Source: Luteibacter anthropi
Lineage (GTDB): Bacteria; Pseudomonadota; Gammaproteobacteria; Xanthomonadales; Rhodanobacteraceae
Length of the DNA stretch: 64,000 bases
Direction: 5' to 3'
Assembly: GCF_011759365.1 (NCBI RefSeq)
Contig: NZ_JAARLZ010000002.1
Span: 248,001-312,000, forward strand
The notes beneath the pieces are model-generated. The model was given only the letters and a program-made list of their open reading frames with translations. It had not been told where the DNA came from and searched no databases. Below, in pieces: positions 1 through 6,902 of this stretch (positions within the stretch are counted from its first letter, which is position 1; the number at the start of each line of letters is the position of its first letter). Position numbers and translations under genes: made by a program.

Positions 1-245
1 CCACGCATGTCAGGCGCAATGCAACGCCAGCCGTCGGCAGCAAATGCTTCAATCTGCGCGCGCCAGATCAGGCCAAGTTCGGGCCATCCGTGCAGAAAGA
101 TCATGAGCGGCCCATCTGTAGGGCCTGCTTCAAGGTAATGGGTCGTATGGCGAGCGGTACGAAACGAACGGGAGGCAAAGGTAAGCAAGGCGTTCCCCGT
201 GCGGTTATGAGTCGAGGCGCAGGCCACAACGCCTGGAAAGTACAT
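1..245 (-). CDS. alpha/beta hydrolase, N-terminal part only
   Basis: The gene runs off the left edge, so only about 81 N-terminal residues are visible. They contain FLHGWPE followed about 20 residues later by CIAPDMRG, the oxyanion-hole and second-strand pattern of epoxide-hydrolase or haloalkane-dehalogenase-like alpha/beta hydrolases. The catalytic nucleophile, acid and histidine lie outside the window, so substrate and activity cannot be judged. The ATG at 245 is preceded by AGAGAG about 9 bases upstream. An internal start near the conserved FASRSFRTARH stretch is possible, because the first 25 residues look unconserved. The gene is transcribed away from the GlxA-type regulator at 402, which is therefore its likely regulator (inference from the divergent arrangement). 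Confidence 0.75.
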   Translation of the reverse strand, partial: MYFPGVVACASTHNRTGNALLTFASRSFRTARHTTHYLEAGPTDGPLMIFLHGWPELGLIWRAQIEAFAADGWRCIAPDMR

Positions 246-401
246 GTATGCAGGCTCTCTGCGGCGATCTGCCTTATCGATCATGAGGTTGCAAACGTCA
301 CTTGCAGGTGAATCCATGCAGCGAATCTCCACCTTCGGACTTGACGTGCGCCCGCCAGTTACGCCAATTTCCCGGCCAGAGTCCTCCCGTGGCAGGCCAT
401 C

Positions 402-1340
402 ATGCGACGCGATATCGCCATCGTCGTTTTTCCGGGCTTCCAGTTGCTCGACGCAGCTGGCCCGGTGGCTGTTTTCGAGATGGCCGAGCGCTTTCGGCCC
501 GGCAGCTACACGGTCGAGATGCTGGCACCCGGCGGCGGCATCGTGCGCAGCTCATCGGGTGTCTGCCTGGCCGCCATGCCGATCGAGATGAGGCGATTTG
601 ACACCGTCATCGTATCCGGCGGCAATCTGGCACAGGTCGAGGATGATCAGGCTGAGATCGTCGGCTGGCTCGGCGGCGGCGACGCGTGGCGCAGGGTGGC
701 CGGCGTGTGTTCAGGCGCATTCTTCCTTGCCAAGGCAGGCTTGCTGGATGGGCGTCGTGCTACCACCCATTGGGCCGCCGCCGAGCGCTTTCGTTCGCTG
801 TATCCACAAGTGCGGCTGGATGCCGATCGCATGTTCGTCAGGGACGGCGACCTGTGGACCTCGGCGGGCATTTCGGCCGGCATCGATCTGGCGCTGGCCC
901 TGGTCGAAGATGACCTGGGTCCCGGTATCGCACGCCGTACAGCGCAGCAGCTGGTGGTTCACCAGCGACGCCACGTCGGCCAGTCGCAGTACTCCGTGAT
1001 CGTGGAGCAAGGCGGCAAGACGGGCCGTTTCGGTGAACTGGTGAACTGGATGCGTGCCCGCATCGGCGAGCCGATGACGATCGAGCGACTGGCCGAGCGT
1101 GCGGCCATGAGCCCCAGGAACTTTGCCCGGGCCTTTGTCGCGGAGATCGGTACGACGCCCGCGAAGGTCGTCGAAGGCCTGCGACTGGAGGCCGCCCGGC
1201 TGGCCGTGGAGACCAGCCACCTTCACCTGGACCATATCGCGGTCTCCACCGGATTCGGGGATTCGACCCGCATGCGACGAGCTTTTGTCCGTGCCTTCGG
1301 CGTACCACCCCAGTCCCTGCGGCGAAGCGCCGGCGCCTGA
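402..1340 (+). CDS. GlxA-family AraC-type transcriptional regulator
   Basis: A 312-residue one-component regulator. Residues about 1-170 form a DJ-1/PfpI-like (class I glutamine amidotransferase-like) sensing domain, opening with RRDIAIVVFPGFQLLDAAGP and including VAGVCSGAFFLAKAGLLDGR, where C103 is the nucleophile-elbow cysteine, and ATTHW. Residues about 205-310 carry two AraC helix-turn-helix motifs, with MTIERLAERAAMSPRNFARAF in the first and STGFGDSTRMRRAF in the second. This matches the length and layout of the GlxA/FtrA family, which regulates catabolic genes in response to small ligands. The ligand here is unknown. It diverges from the hydrolase gene at 245, its most likely target, and may also read into the exported glyoxalase-fold gene 93 bases downstream. 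Confidence 0.9.
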   Translation: MRRDIAIVVFPGFQLLDAAGPVAVFEMAERFRPGSYTVEMLAPGGGIVRSSSGVCLAAMPIEMRRFDTVIVSGGNLAQVEDDQAEIVGWLGGGDAWRRVAGVCSGAFFLAKAGLLDGRRATTHWAAAERFRSLYPQVRLDADRMFVRDGDLWTSAGISAGIDLALALVEDDLGPGIARRTAQQLVVHQRRHVGQSQYSVIVEQGGKTGRFGELVNWMRARIGEPMTIERLAERAAMSPRNFARAFVAEIGTTPAKVVEGLRLEAARLAVETSHLHLDHIAVSTGFGDSTRMRRAFVRAFGVPPQSLRRSAGA

Positions 1341-1433
1341 TTCCGCGCTGGCCGTTTTTGTCCGGAAATTGTCCTTGTGCGGTCCAGCCTCCCCGCCCTA
1401 AAAACGGCCACACCCTTCCAGGAGAGCAGGCGT

Positions 1434-2432
1434 ATGCGTCCGGTCATGTTCGTTTCGGCGTGGTTGTTGTGCATGGGTGCGATACAGGCATCGGCGTCCC
1501 CTTCCCTGCCCCAGGACCCTGGCACGCGTCTGGACCATGTCCTTCTGTGGGGTCGCGGCATCGATGACGTCACATCGGTGATGGCGGTCAAGCTGGGCTT
1601 TCAGGTACGTCCCGGGCGCGATCCTTCCGGCGTGGCCAACCGCTATATACGCCTTGCGGACAGCAGCTTCATCGAGCTCTTGAGTATCACGCGCCCGAAT
1701 CCCACCTTCGACCCGGGCATGCAGGCCGACCAGGAGGCGCTCAAGAGTGGCCCGGGTGCACGCACCTTCGGCTTCCGGACATCCTCGCTCGACACGATCT
1801 ACGCCGCGCTCAAAGCATCAAACCATGCCGTCACGCCCTTCTTTTCCGGCCCGGATGCCTCAAAGCCGGGGTGGCGCCTGTTCGCCTTCGACAAGGCGCC
1901 GTTGTCGAGCAATACGTTTTTCATCGACTACAAGGCCGGCTACGCCCCCGACCAGTACGATCCGGGCAATGCCGATGACTACAGGGTGACACGCGAGCAT
2001 CCCAATGGCGCCCGTGCGCTGTCGTCCATCTGGCTCGTGTCGGCCCATGCCGATGCCGACCGACGTGCACTGGAAAACATGGGTTTCGGCCACGCCGTAG
2101 CCGTCAAGGTGCCTGCTGCCGGAGCGGCGGGCTATTGCGTGCCTGTGGGGCCTACGGCGTTGCTGGCCCTGCAACCTGACGGCAACGGACTGGCGCAACG
2201 CATACTCACCACCGGCGGTCCGCGCATCCTGGCTGTCAGCTATGCCGTGGATGACCTCGGTCGAGCGCAACGCTGGGTAGAGCGCGGTTATGAGCGTCGA
2301 TTGACCACGTATTCCGGCTTGTCCGGTGAATCCTTCCTTGCACCGACGCAGGACGACCTGGGCCTCTCCATCGAATTCCACGCCATACGTCGAAATGAAA
2401 ACACCCCATGCCCGGCTGCGGGACAGTCCTGA
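1434..2432 (+). CDS. exported glyoxalase-fold (VOC) protein
   Basis: Encodes 332 residues. The ATG at 1434 was chosen because GGAGAG lies 7 bases upstream and the product then begins with a signal peptide (MRPVMFVSAWLLCMGAIQA, probable cleavage after SASA). A GTG 57 bases upstream would bury that signal. The mature start LDHVLLWGRGIDD and the FIELLSI segment are typical of Glyoxalase_3-type vicinal-oxygen-chelate proteins, which place metal-binding His and Glu on paired beta-alpha-beta-beta-beta modules. A second module lies near residues 205-300. The substrate is unknown. Export to the periplasm is less common for this fold. It sits just downstream of the GlxA-type regulator on the same strand and may be co-transcribed with it. 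Confidence 0.75.
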   Translation: MRPVMFVSAWLLCMGAIQASASPSLPQDPGTRLDHVLLWGRGIDDVTSVMAVKLGFQVRPGRDPSGVANRYIRLADSSFIELLSITRPNPTFDPGMQADQEALKSGPGARTFGFRTSSLDTIYAALKASNHAVTPFFSGPDASKPGWRLFAFDKAPLSSNTFFIDYKAGYAPDQYDPGNADDYRVTREHPNGARALSSIWLVSAHADADRRALENMGFGHAVAVKVPAAGAAGYCVPVGPTALLALQPDGNGLAQRILTTGGPRILAVSYAVDDLGRAQRWVERGYERRLTTYSGLSGESFLAPTQDDLGLSIEFHAIRRNENTPCPAAGQS

Positions 2433-2489
2433 GTCGATTACTGCCCCGGTCAGACATGCGTTTCGCATCACGGGCATCTTGCGATGGGG

Positions 2490-3260
2490 TCATATCGAGA
2501 CCACATCACGCAGTGCATGGCATATCGACGCCGCCAGTTCCTCCTGCTCACGTATGCCGAACTGCACGGAACGATCGAAGTTCTGCGCCCAGGTTATGCG
2601 CCGCAAGGAGTAGTCAACGAGTCGTATCGATGTACGTATCCGCTCAGCGTCCACCCTCATGCTGCCTTCGATAAGGCGCCGGGGCGTACCGGGAGAGGTA
2701 GCATCCGAGGCTGCTTCCTGCCTCACGAACACATCGCCGAATGACGAGAAGAGCTGATTGATCAGCTCTTCGTACAGGCCGTTAGCGAATGCCCTGCCCT
2801 CAGAGCGATCCGCCAGATACTTGATGGGCTGGACAAGCAGGCGATCGTCCTGACCCACCGGCTCGCGTGGCCGGACGACACGGCGGAATACGGGCGTCAA
2901 GCGCCCCACCGGTATGCTGATCTCCACATCGCCCGATACCGCGTACTCGGTGTAGTGGGCGGCCAGGCGATGACGCAGCCGTCCTATCTGCACCCTGATG
3001 GCAGGGTCCTCGGAAATGAAGTCCTCCGGCCGCCGGTCAAACACCTCGATGCCGATGGTGTATTCGCTGACGTTGCCCGAACAGCCTTCCAGCGCCTGAT
3101 CCATCAGATATCGGAAAAGGCGGCGCATGCGATGCGCCTTCAGGAAGGTCTCGCTGGACAACACGGACTCGTAAGCGACCCGTATCTCCCCATCGCCGAC
3201 CTCCTCAATCACTTCGTTACCCTTCTTCACCACGTCCCCCCGCCAGGCCTGGAATCCCAC
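2490..3260 (-). CDS. regulator-like protein with TolB/FlgO-like C-terminal domain, divergent from the reb operon
   Basis: A 256-residue protein. Residues about 35-130 (FLKAHRMRRLFRYLMDQAL, then YTIGIEVFDRRPEDF, then RVQIGRLRHRLAAHY) match a domain often found in front of TolB-like or adenylate-cyclase-type modules. Residues about 138-256 (LLVQPIKYLAD, FANGLYEELINQLFSSFGD, EGSMRVDAERIRTSIRLVD, WAQNFDR) are the TolB N-terminal/FlgO-like domain usually followed by TPRs. Here there are no TPRs and no membrane segment. The start is GTG with AGGA 4 bases upstream. I do not see a clear DNA-binding helix, so the regulatory role is an inference from the domain pairing and from its position facing the reb operon across 369 bases. 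Confidence 0.65.
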   Translation of the reverse strand: MGFQAWRGDVVKKGNEVIEEVGDGEIRVAYESVLSSETFLKAHRMRRLFRYLMDQALEGCSGNVSEYTIGIEVFDRRPEDFISEDPAIRVQIGRLRHRLAAHYTEYAVSGDVEISIPVGRLTPVFRRVVRPREPVGQDDRLLVQPIKYLADRSEGRAFANGLYEELINQLFSSFGDVFVRQEAASDATSPGTPRRLIEGSMRVDAERIRTSIRLVDYSLRRITWAQNFDRSVQFGIREQEELAASICHALRDVVSI

Positions 3261-3629
3261 TCCGTCCTAGGTGGCACGCGCCCGGCCCGGGGGCGTGTCG
3301 TGTCGGCGCACGGGCCAGATGCGAGGATGTCCGATACGCGCCGGCCTGCGTCCTGGGTTCCAGCCCCTTTTCACGGGAACTGATGCCGGCGTCAAGGAAA
3401 CGGCATCAGCCGGTTTGCCGACGGCAGGACATGGGTGGCGCGTGGATGGAGTCGACTGAATCTTGCGTCTCCGACAATAACGCCGGAGTCGTTGCAGTCA
3501 GGGATTGTTACCGCAACACGGCATCCGCGGTTACGGTAACGATACTTGTATCCGGCAGCTTCGATCCTAGGATCACTTCATCGAAACGGGCGAGCGCCAC
3601 CATGCCGCCCTTGAATCCAAGGGGGACTC
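3261..3629. promoter_or_regulatory. divergent intergenic region of the R-body locus with an inverted repeat
   Basis: This 369-base gap separates the TolB-like gene from the first reb gene and must hold both promoters. It contains a perfect 7-base inverted repeat, GTTACCG at 3507-3513 and CGGTAAC at 3534-3540, centred about 100 bases before the first reb start. The arms extend imperfectly through a nested GCGGTTAC. A shorter CTCCG/CGGAG pair lies near 3470-3490. A strong Shine-Dalgarno (AAGGGGGA at about 3619-3626) precedes the ATG at 3630. I cannot name the factor that binds the repeat, and I see no convincing gene in the gap. Confidence 0.4.
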
Positions 3630-3941
3630 ATGGCTGGCCAACTTCCCGACGACATCGTTCAGGCAATCGCGATTTCCAACGCGAAATCCATCGGCGAGCA
3701 ACCCGCCATCCTGGCGAACCTTGCACTCGCCCAGCAGATCTTCAACCAGAACATGCAGCAGCAGATCAGCCTGAGCCAGCAGCAGGCGATGAACCAGGTG
3801 CAGATGGCCGCCACGGCCAAATGCGTGGCGATGATCGACAGCGCCGGCTGCAAGAACCAGTCCTCCATCGACCAGATGAGCAAGGACATCGAGAAGATCG
3901 TGAAGGACATGGAGCGCCTCCTCAAGACCGGGGAGCAGTAG
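3630..3941 (+). CDS. RebB-family R-body structural protein 1
   Basis: A 103-residue protein. The N-terminal half (DDIVQAIAISNAKSIGEQPA, then ILANLALAQQIFNQNM, then a glutamine-rich QQQISLSQQQAMNQ) is the RebB ('killing trait') family pattern: a short hydrophobic, Ala/Gln/Asn-rich helix pair. These proteins polymerise into R-bodies, the coiled cytoplasmic ribbons described in Caedibacter and in several proteobacteria. The C-terminal part (QSSIDQMSKDIEKIVKDMER) is charged and predicted coiled coil, and differs from the other three paralogues here. It also has two cysteines (in AKCVAMIDSAGCK), absent from the paralogues. First gene of the operon, with a strong ribosome site (AAGGGGGA). Confidence 0.8.
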   Translation: MAGQLPDDIVQAIAISNAKSIGEQPAILANLALAQQIFNQNMQQQISLSQQQAMNQVQMAATAKCVAMIDSAGCKNQSSIDQMSKDIEKIVKDMERLLKTGEQ

Positions 3942-4106
3942 CGCCGTATCCAGGACGAAACACGACGGGTGTTCTGTGGACCGGGCCACCCGCACAGCGA
4001 ATTCATGCGCATTCATCGCAAGTGAATGCGGTGGATACCTCCGTCAGGAGGCTCTCATCAGGCAAGTCGGATCCATCAACCATCACCTTTGAACAGGAGA
4101 ATCCGT

Positions 4107-4421
4107 ATGGCTACCCTTCCCGAAGACGTCGTGAGCGCCGTTGCGATCGGCAATCTGAAATCCATCTCCGAACAGCCGGCGATGCTGTCCAACCTGGCCT
4201 ATTCCAACACCGTGGCCAGCACCAACCTGTCGCAGCAGAACGCCGTGGCCAACCAGCAAGCCATGAACGAACTCGGCATTTCCATCGTGGCCAAGGCGTC
4301 CAACACCATCAGCAACCTCGGCCCCCTGGAGGCCCGTTCGGCCGTCGACATCCTGACCAACAACGAACTGGCCCAGACCATCGCCGACCTCAAGGCAACG
4401 CTGCAGGCGTTCCCCAAGTAA
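4107..4421 (+). CDS. RebB-family R-body structural protein 2
   Basis: A 104-residue protein starting at the ATG at 4107 behind CAGGAGA; an in-frame upstream extension has no ribosome site. It shares the motif VVSAVAIGNLKSISEQPAML with the next paralogue, followed by NLSQQNAVANQQAMNELG and a conserved tail SAVDILTNNELAQTIADLKA. The pattern (Asn/Gln-rich central helix, no charged coiled-coil tail) is that of RebB-type ribbon subunits. R-body assembly in known systems needs several Reb paralogues, which agrees with four being encoded in tandem here. The 165 bases before this gene hold no evident gene. Confidence 0.85.
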   Translation: MATLPEDVVSAVAIGNLKSISEQPAMLSNLAYSNTVASTNLSQQNAVANQQAMNELGISIVAKASNTISNLGPLEARSAVDILTNNELAQTIADLKATLQAFPK

Positions 4422-4456
4422 GTCGATAGGCCTGCCGTCAACCAGGAGGGCGGAAC

Positions 4457-4957
4457 ATGTTAGATGAACAGATAGTCAGTGCGGTGGCCACGGGCAACCT
4501 CAAGGCAATCTCGGAACAACCGGCCTTGTTGTCCAACCTGGCTTACTCGAACGTGGTGTCCACCAACAACCTGGGGCAGCAGAACGCCGTTGCCAACCAG
4601 CAGGCGGGCAACCAGATCAGCGCACCGATCGTGGCCAAAGCCGTCAACACGGTGTCCGATATCGGCCCGATGGACAGTCGTTCAGCGGTGGATGTGCTCA
4701 CCAACGACGAACTCGCCCAGACGATTGCCGACCTCAAGGCCTCCGTCGAAGCCTTTGCGGCTTCGCAAAAAGGCGGAAAGCATTTGCGGCTACGCGATCT
4801 CGACCTGCTGATCAACGAGCAGGGGCAGCTGGTGGTCGTCGTGCCCGATGGCAGGGCACTGGAAGTATTCATCCCTGGGAAGTTTTCCAAGGATGACGTG
4901 GAAGTGGCCGTCGACACGGGTCGCGGCATCGTCCTCAGGGTGAAGCGTTCGCGGTAA
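4457..4957 (+). CDS. RebB-family R-body protein 3 with C-terminal extension
   Basis: A 166-residue protein with AGGAGGG 6-7 bases before the ATG. Residues 1-98 are a close paralogue of the preceding protein (QIVSAVATGNLKAISEQPAL; NNLGQQNAVANQQAGNQ; SAVDVLTNDELAQTIADLKA). Residues about 105-166 form an extra segment absent from the neighbours, with alternating hydrophobic strands (LRLRDLDLLINEQGQLVVVV, then LEVFIPG, then VEVAVDTGRGIVLRVKRSR). The extension looks like a small all-beta domain. I do not recognise it; it could cap the ribbon or anchor it. A perfect hairpin lies just after the stop codon. Confidence 0.85.
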   Translation: MLDEQIVSAVATGNLKAISEQPALLSNLAYSNVVSTNNLGQQNAVANQQAGNQISAPIVAKAVNTVSDIGPMDSRSAVDVLTNDELAQTIADLKASVEAFAASQKGGKHLRLRDLDLLINEQGQLVVVVPDGRALEVFIPGKFSKDDVEVAVDTGRGIVLRVKRSR

Positions 4958-4975
4958 TCGCCTTGCGGCAATGAC

Positions 4976-5006
4976 GCCGGGATGGCCATGCGGCCATCCC
5001 GGCTTT
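4976..5006 (+). terminator. intra-operon hairpin, attenuator or mRNA-stabilising element
   Basis: A perfect 12-bp stem, GCCGGGATGGCC at 4976-4987 and GGCCATCCCGGC at 4992-5003, closes an ATGC loop and is followed by only three T residues. It lies between reb paralogues 3 and 4, 18 bases past a stop codon and 19 before the next start. The short T-run suggests partial termination or protection of the upstream mRNA rather than a full stop, which would give more of the first three Reb proteins than of the downstream products (inference). Confidence 0.7.
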
Positions 5007-5022
5007 CCAGAGGGTCGAATGC

Positions 5023-5370
5023 ATGGAAACGATCGACGTAAGCATATCCATCGAAGAAGTCGACGGCAGCGCCGGCCCCAAGGGAGCGGTTTCCGTAGCC
5101 GGTGCGACCATTGCCGAACTTCCCGGCGCCCTGAGTGACCTTGCCTTTTCCAACCAGGTCGGAAGCACCGGCATGGCGGCGCGATCGCAGGTTGCCAACC
5201 AGGATGCGATGTACCGGTTAAGGCAGATGATTCTCGCCGACGCGGTAAGCACCGTACAGACGACTTCGCCCAGGACGGCGCGATCCGCCGTCAACGTCTT
5301 CACGTCCAACGAACTCGCGCGGGAGATCGCCGGGCTCAAGGCATCCATCGAGGCATTCGCAACGCCATGA
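5023..5370 (+). CDS. RebB-family R-body protein 4 (divergent)
   Basis: A 115-residue protein. Residues about 25-115 retain the Reb architecture (GATIAELPGALSDLAFSNQV; RSQVANQDAMYRLRQMI; SAVNVFTSNELAREIAGLKA), with the C-terminal motif nearly identical to that of paralogues 2 and 3. The first 25 residues (acidic, VDVSIS-like stretch) are unique. Ribosome site AGAGGG lies about 9 bases upstream. Its stop overlaps the next start (ATGA), so translation of the two is probably coupled. Confidence 0.75.
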   Translation: METIDVSISIEEVDGSAGPKGAVSVAGATIAELPGALSDLAFSNQVGSTGMAARSQVANQDAMYRLRQMILADAVSTVQTTSPRTARSAVNVFTSNELAREIAGLKASIEAFATP

Positions 5371-5678
5371 CGACTGACACCCCCATGGAGGATTACAACC
5401 GGATGCTGATCGAGCAGATCACCTCGCGTGCGCAGCAGGGATTCCAGGCGAACCTCACCGTGCCGCACTACGCCGTCGTGCACACGGGCGAAGACAGGAT
5501 CCTCACCATCGTGCCGGCCAGTTCGCTTCCGGACGACCAGGCCCCGGCGTTTGGACCCCGGCCGTTCGCGGACTGCATCCAGTACGTCAACCGGAAGCTC
5601 GTCGTCGATCCCGGGAAACCACGGCATCCGTTGCTGGAAACGCGCGAGGAAAACTCACATTCCGCGAGGTCAAGATGA
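5367..5678 (+). CDS. small protein of unknown function in the reb operon
   Basis: A 103-residue protein overlapping the preceding reb gene by ATGA and the next gene by ATGA. The sequence is soluble and mixed (MTTDTPMEDYNRMLIEQITS; VVHTGEDRILTIVPASSLPD), with no signal peptide or membrane helix. I do not recognise a domain. The tight double overlap argues that it is a true gene and is made in step with the fourth Reb protein, so a role in assembly or regulation of the ribbon is possible but unproven. Confidence 0.6.
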   Translation: MTTDTPMEDYNRMLIEQITSRAQQGFQANLTVPHYAVVHTGEDRILTIVPASSLPDDQAPAFGPRPFADCIQYVNRKLVVDPGKPRHPLLETREENSHSARSR

Positions 5679-5881
5679 TGAACGAGCACGAATCCATCGC
5701 AGAGCTGGGCCACGCCGTGGAACAAATCGCCCAATCGATGACCAAGGTGGCAACGAACATCGCGCTGCTGGGCGTCGAGGGCGATGCGGACGAGCAGATG
5801 CGCATCATCACCGAAGAGAACAACAAGGTGCTCGATCGCATCCGCAAGCTCTACAACATTCCACCCGCACCAGGGGGATGA
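5675..5881 (+). CDS. small helical protein in the reb operon
   Basis: A 68-residue protein, probably helical throughout: a heptad-like N-terminal half (SIAELGHAVEQIAQSMTKVA) followed by a charged helix (EENNKVLDRIRKLYNI) and a Pro/Gly tail. It has no membrane segment. Small coiled-coil proteins of this kind occur beside Reb subunits in other R-body loci, but I cannot assign a family. Its start overlaps the previous stop (ATGA) and the next gene follows 3 bases after its stop. Confidence 0.6.
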   Translation: MMNEHESIAELGHAVEQIAQSMTKVATNIALLGVEGDADEQMRIITEENNKVLDRIRKLYNIPPAPGG

Positions 5882-5884
5882 ACC

Positions 5885-6106
5885 ATGGCGGCCACCGGAC
5901 GTATCGTTACCGCCCCGCTCGCCGCAGCCGACGCACTCAATGCCACGGCGATACCCAGTGCGGAGGCTGGCTATACCTTCATGATGCAGATCCTCGGTAA
6001 CGAGGCTACGCCGCTCATCTTCGGCTCGTTGGCCCTGAGCAGCGCAGCCATCGTGGAGGGATTGCTCGCCTATGAGGCCGTGACGATCCTGGCCGGAAGG
6101 GGCTGA
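5885..6106 (+). CDS. small hydrophobic protein in the reb operon
   Basis: A 73-residue, Ala-rich protein with one long hydrophobic stretch (ATPLIFGSLALSSAAIVEGL) spanning residues about 41-60 and almost no charge after residue 6. It may be a divergent Reb-like ribbon subunit or a single-pass membrane peptide; I cannot decide from sequence. It sits 3 bases after the previous stop and 4 bases before the next gene, inside the same transcript. Confidence 0.55.
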   Translation: MAATGRIVTAPLAAADALNATAIPSAEAGYTFMMQILGNEATPLIFGSLALSSAAIVEGLLAYEAVTILAGRG

Positions 6107-6110
6107 ACCC

Positions 6111-6806
6111 ATGGCGCGAGGACCCTATAAACCTCGACCGCTTCCCGAACAGGTGGTCGTCGTTGCGTTTCCCGATGCCTGGAACCAGACATCATGGCCC
6201 TCCGGTTCGCCGCCGCCCGACGGGGATTTCATCGTCGTGCAGGCACCAAGCCAGGACGTATCGCTCCCCCGCCCTGTCATCGACTGGCTGACGCTGCATA
6301 CGCCCACGTCACTGGGCGACGACATGAGTCGTGTCGAGTACGTTGCGCAAACCAATGTCCAGGGCAAGCGCAGCCTCGTCGCCCCCGTGATCGTCAAGGG
6401 AATGTCCTATGCAGTGACCTTTAACCAGCAGCCCGGCGACCTGATCCAGGACGAGCTGGTACGGACATTGAACTGTCCCCTGAACCTCGATTGCCAGATT
6501 GCCATAGGTTTCGTCGCGGACCTGATCCAGAAAATTCCGGTGCCACCGATCAAGTACATCGTGCTGTTGCTGGTGATGCTCGCCATTCTGGCACTGGGGG
6601 CCATCGTCATGGCGCTGCGCCATGCCTTCGCCAGCGTGCCCGAGCCGCGACCTTTGTCTACTGATATCCACGGCGTGCCGATCGTCATCGTACCCGGGGT
6701 GCCCGTGCCTTTCGCCGTACCGACGATGGCCATCGCCGCGGAAGACCAGACCATCGGGTTACAGGTGGCACGCGCCATCTACTGGCTGGCGAAGCTGGCG
6801 CTTTGA
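6111..6806 (+). CDS. single-span membrane protein of unknown function at the reb locus
   Basis: A 231-residue protein. It has a soluble N-terminal part of about 140 residues (Pro-rich start, beta-like QVVVVAFPDAW), one clear membrane helix near residues 144-165 (YIVLLLVMLAILALGAIVMA), and a Pro/Val-rich segment with a second weak hydrophobic stretch (VPIVIVPGVPVPFAVP). There is no signal peptide. I recognise no family. It starts 4 bases after the small hydrophobic gene and is the last gene before a 96-base gap and the nitrilase-like gene. A role in linking the R-body to the envelope is a guess. Confidence 0.6.
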   Translation: MARGPYKPRPLPEQVVVVAFPDAWNQTSWPSGSPPPDGDFIVVQAPSQDVSLPRPVIDWLTLHTPTSLGDDMSRVEYVAQTNVQGKRSLVAPVIVKGMSYAVTFNQQPGDLIQDELVRTLNCPLNLDCQIAIGFVADLIQKIPVPPIKYIVLLLVMLAILALGAIVMALRHAFASVPEPRPLSTDIHGVPIVIVPGVPVPFAVPTMAIAAEDQTIGLQVARAIYWLAKLAL

Positions 6807-6902
6807 AGGCCGGTAAATAGTCCGGTCCCGGAGCGCCCCGGTATCAGGATCAGAGCGTGACACAGGGCGTAACCGTCTTTCCCATCACAGGAGTACCGCA
6901 TC

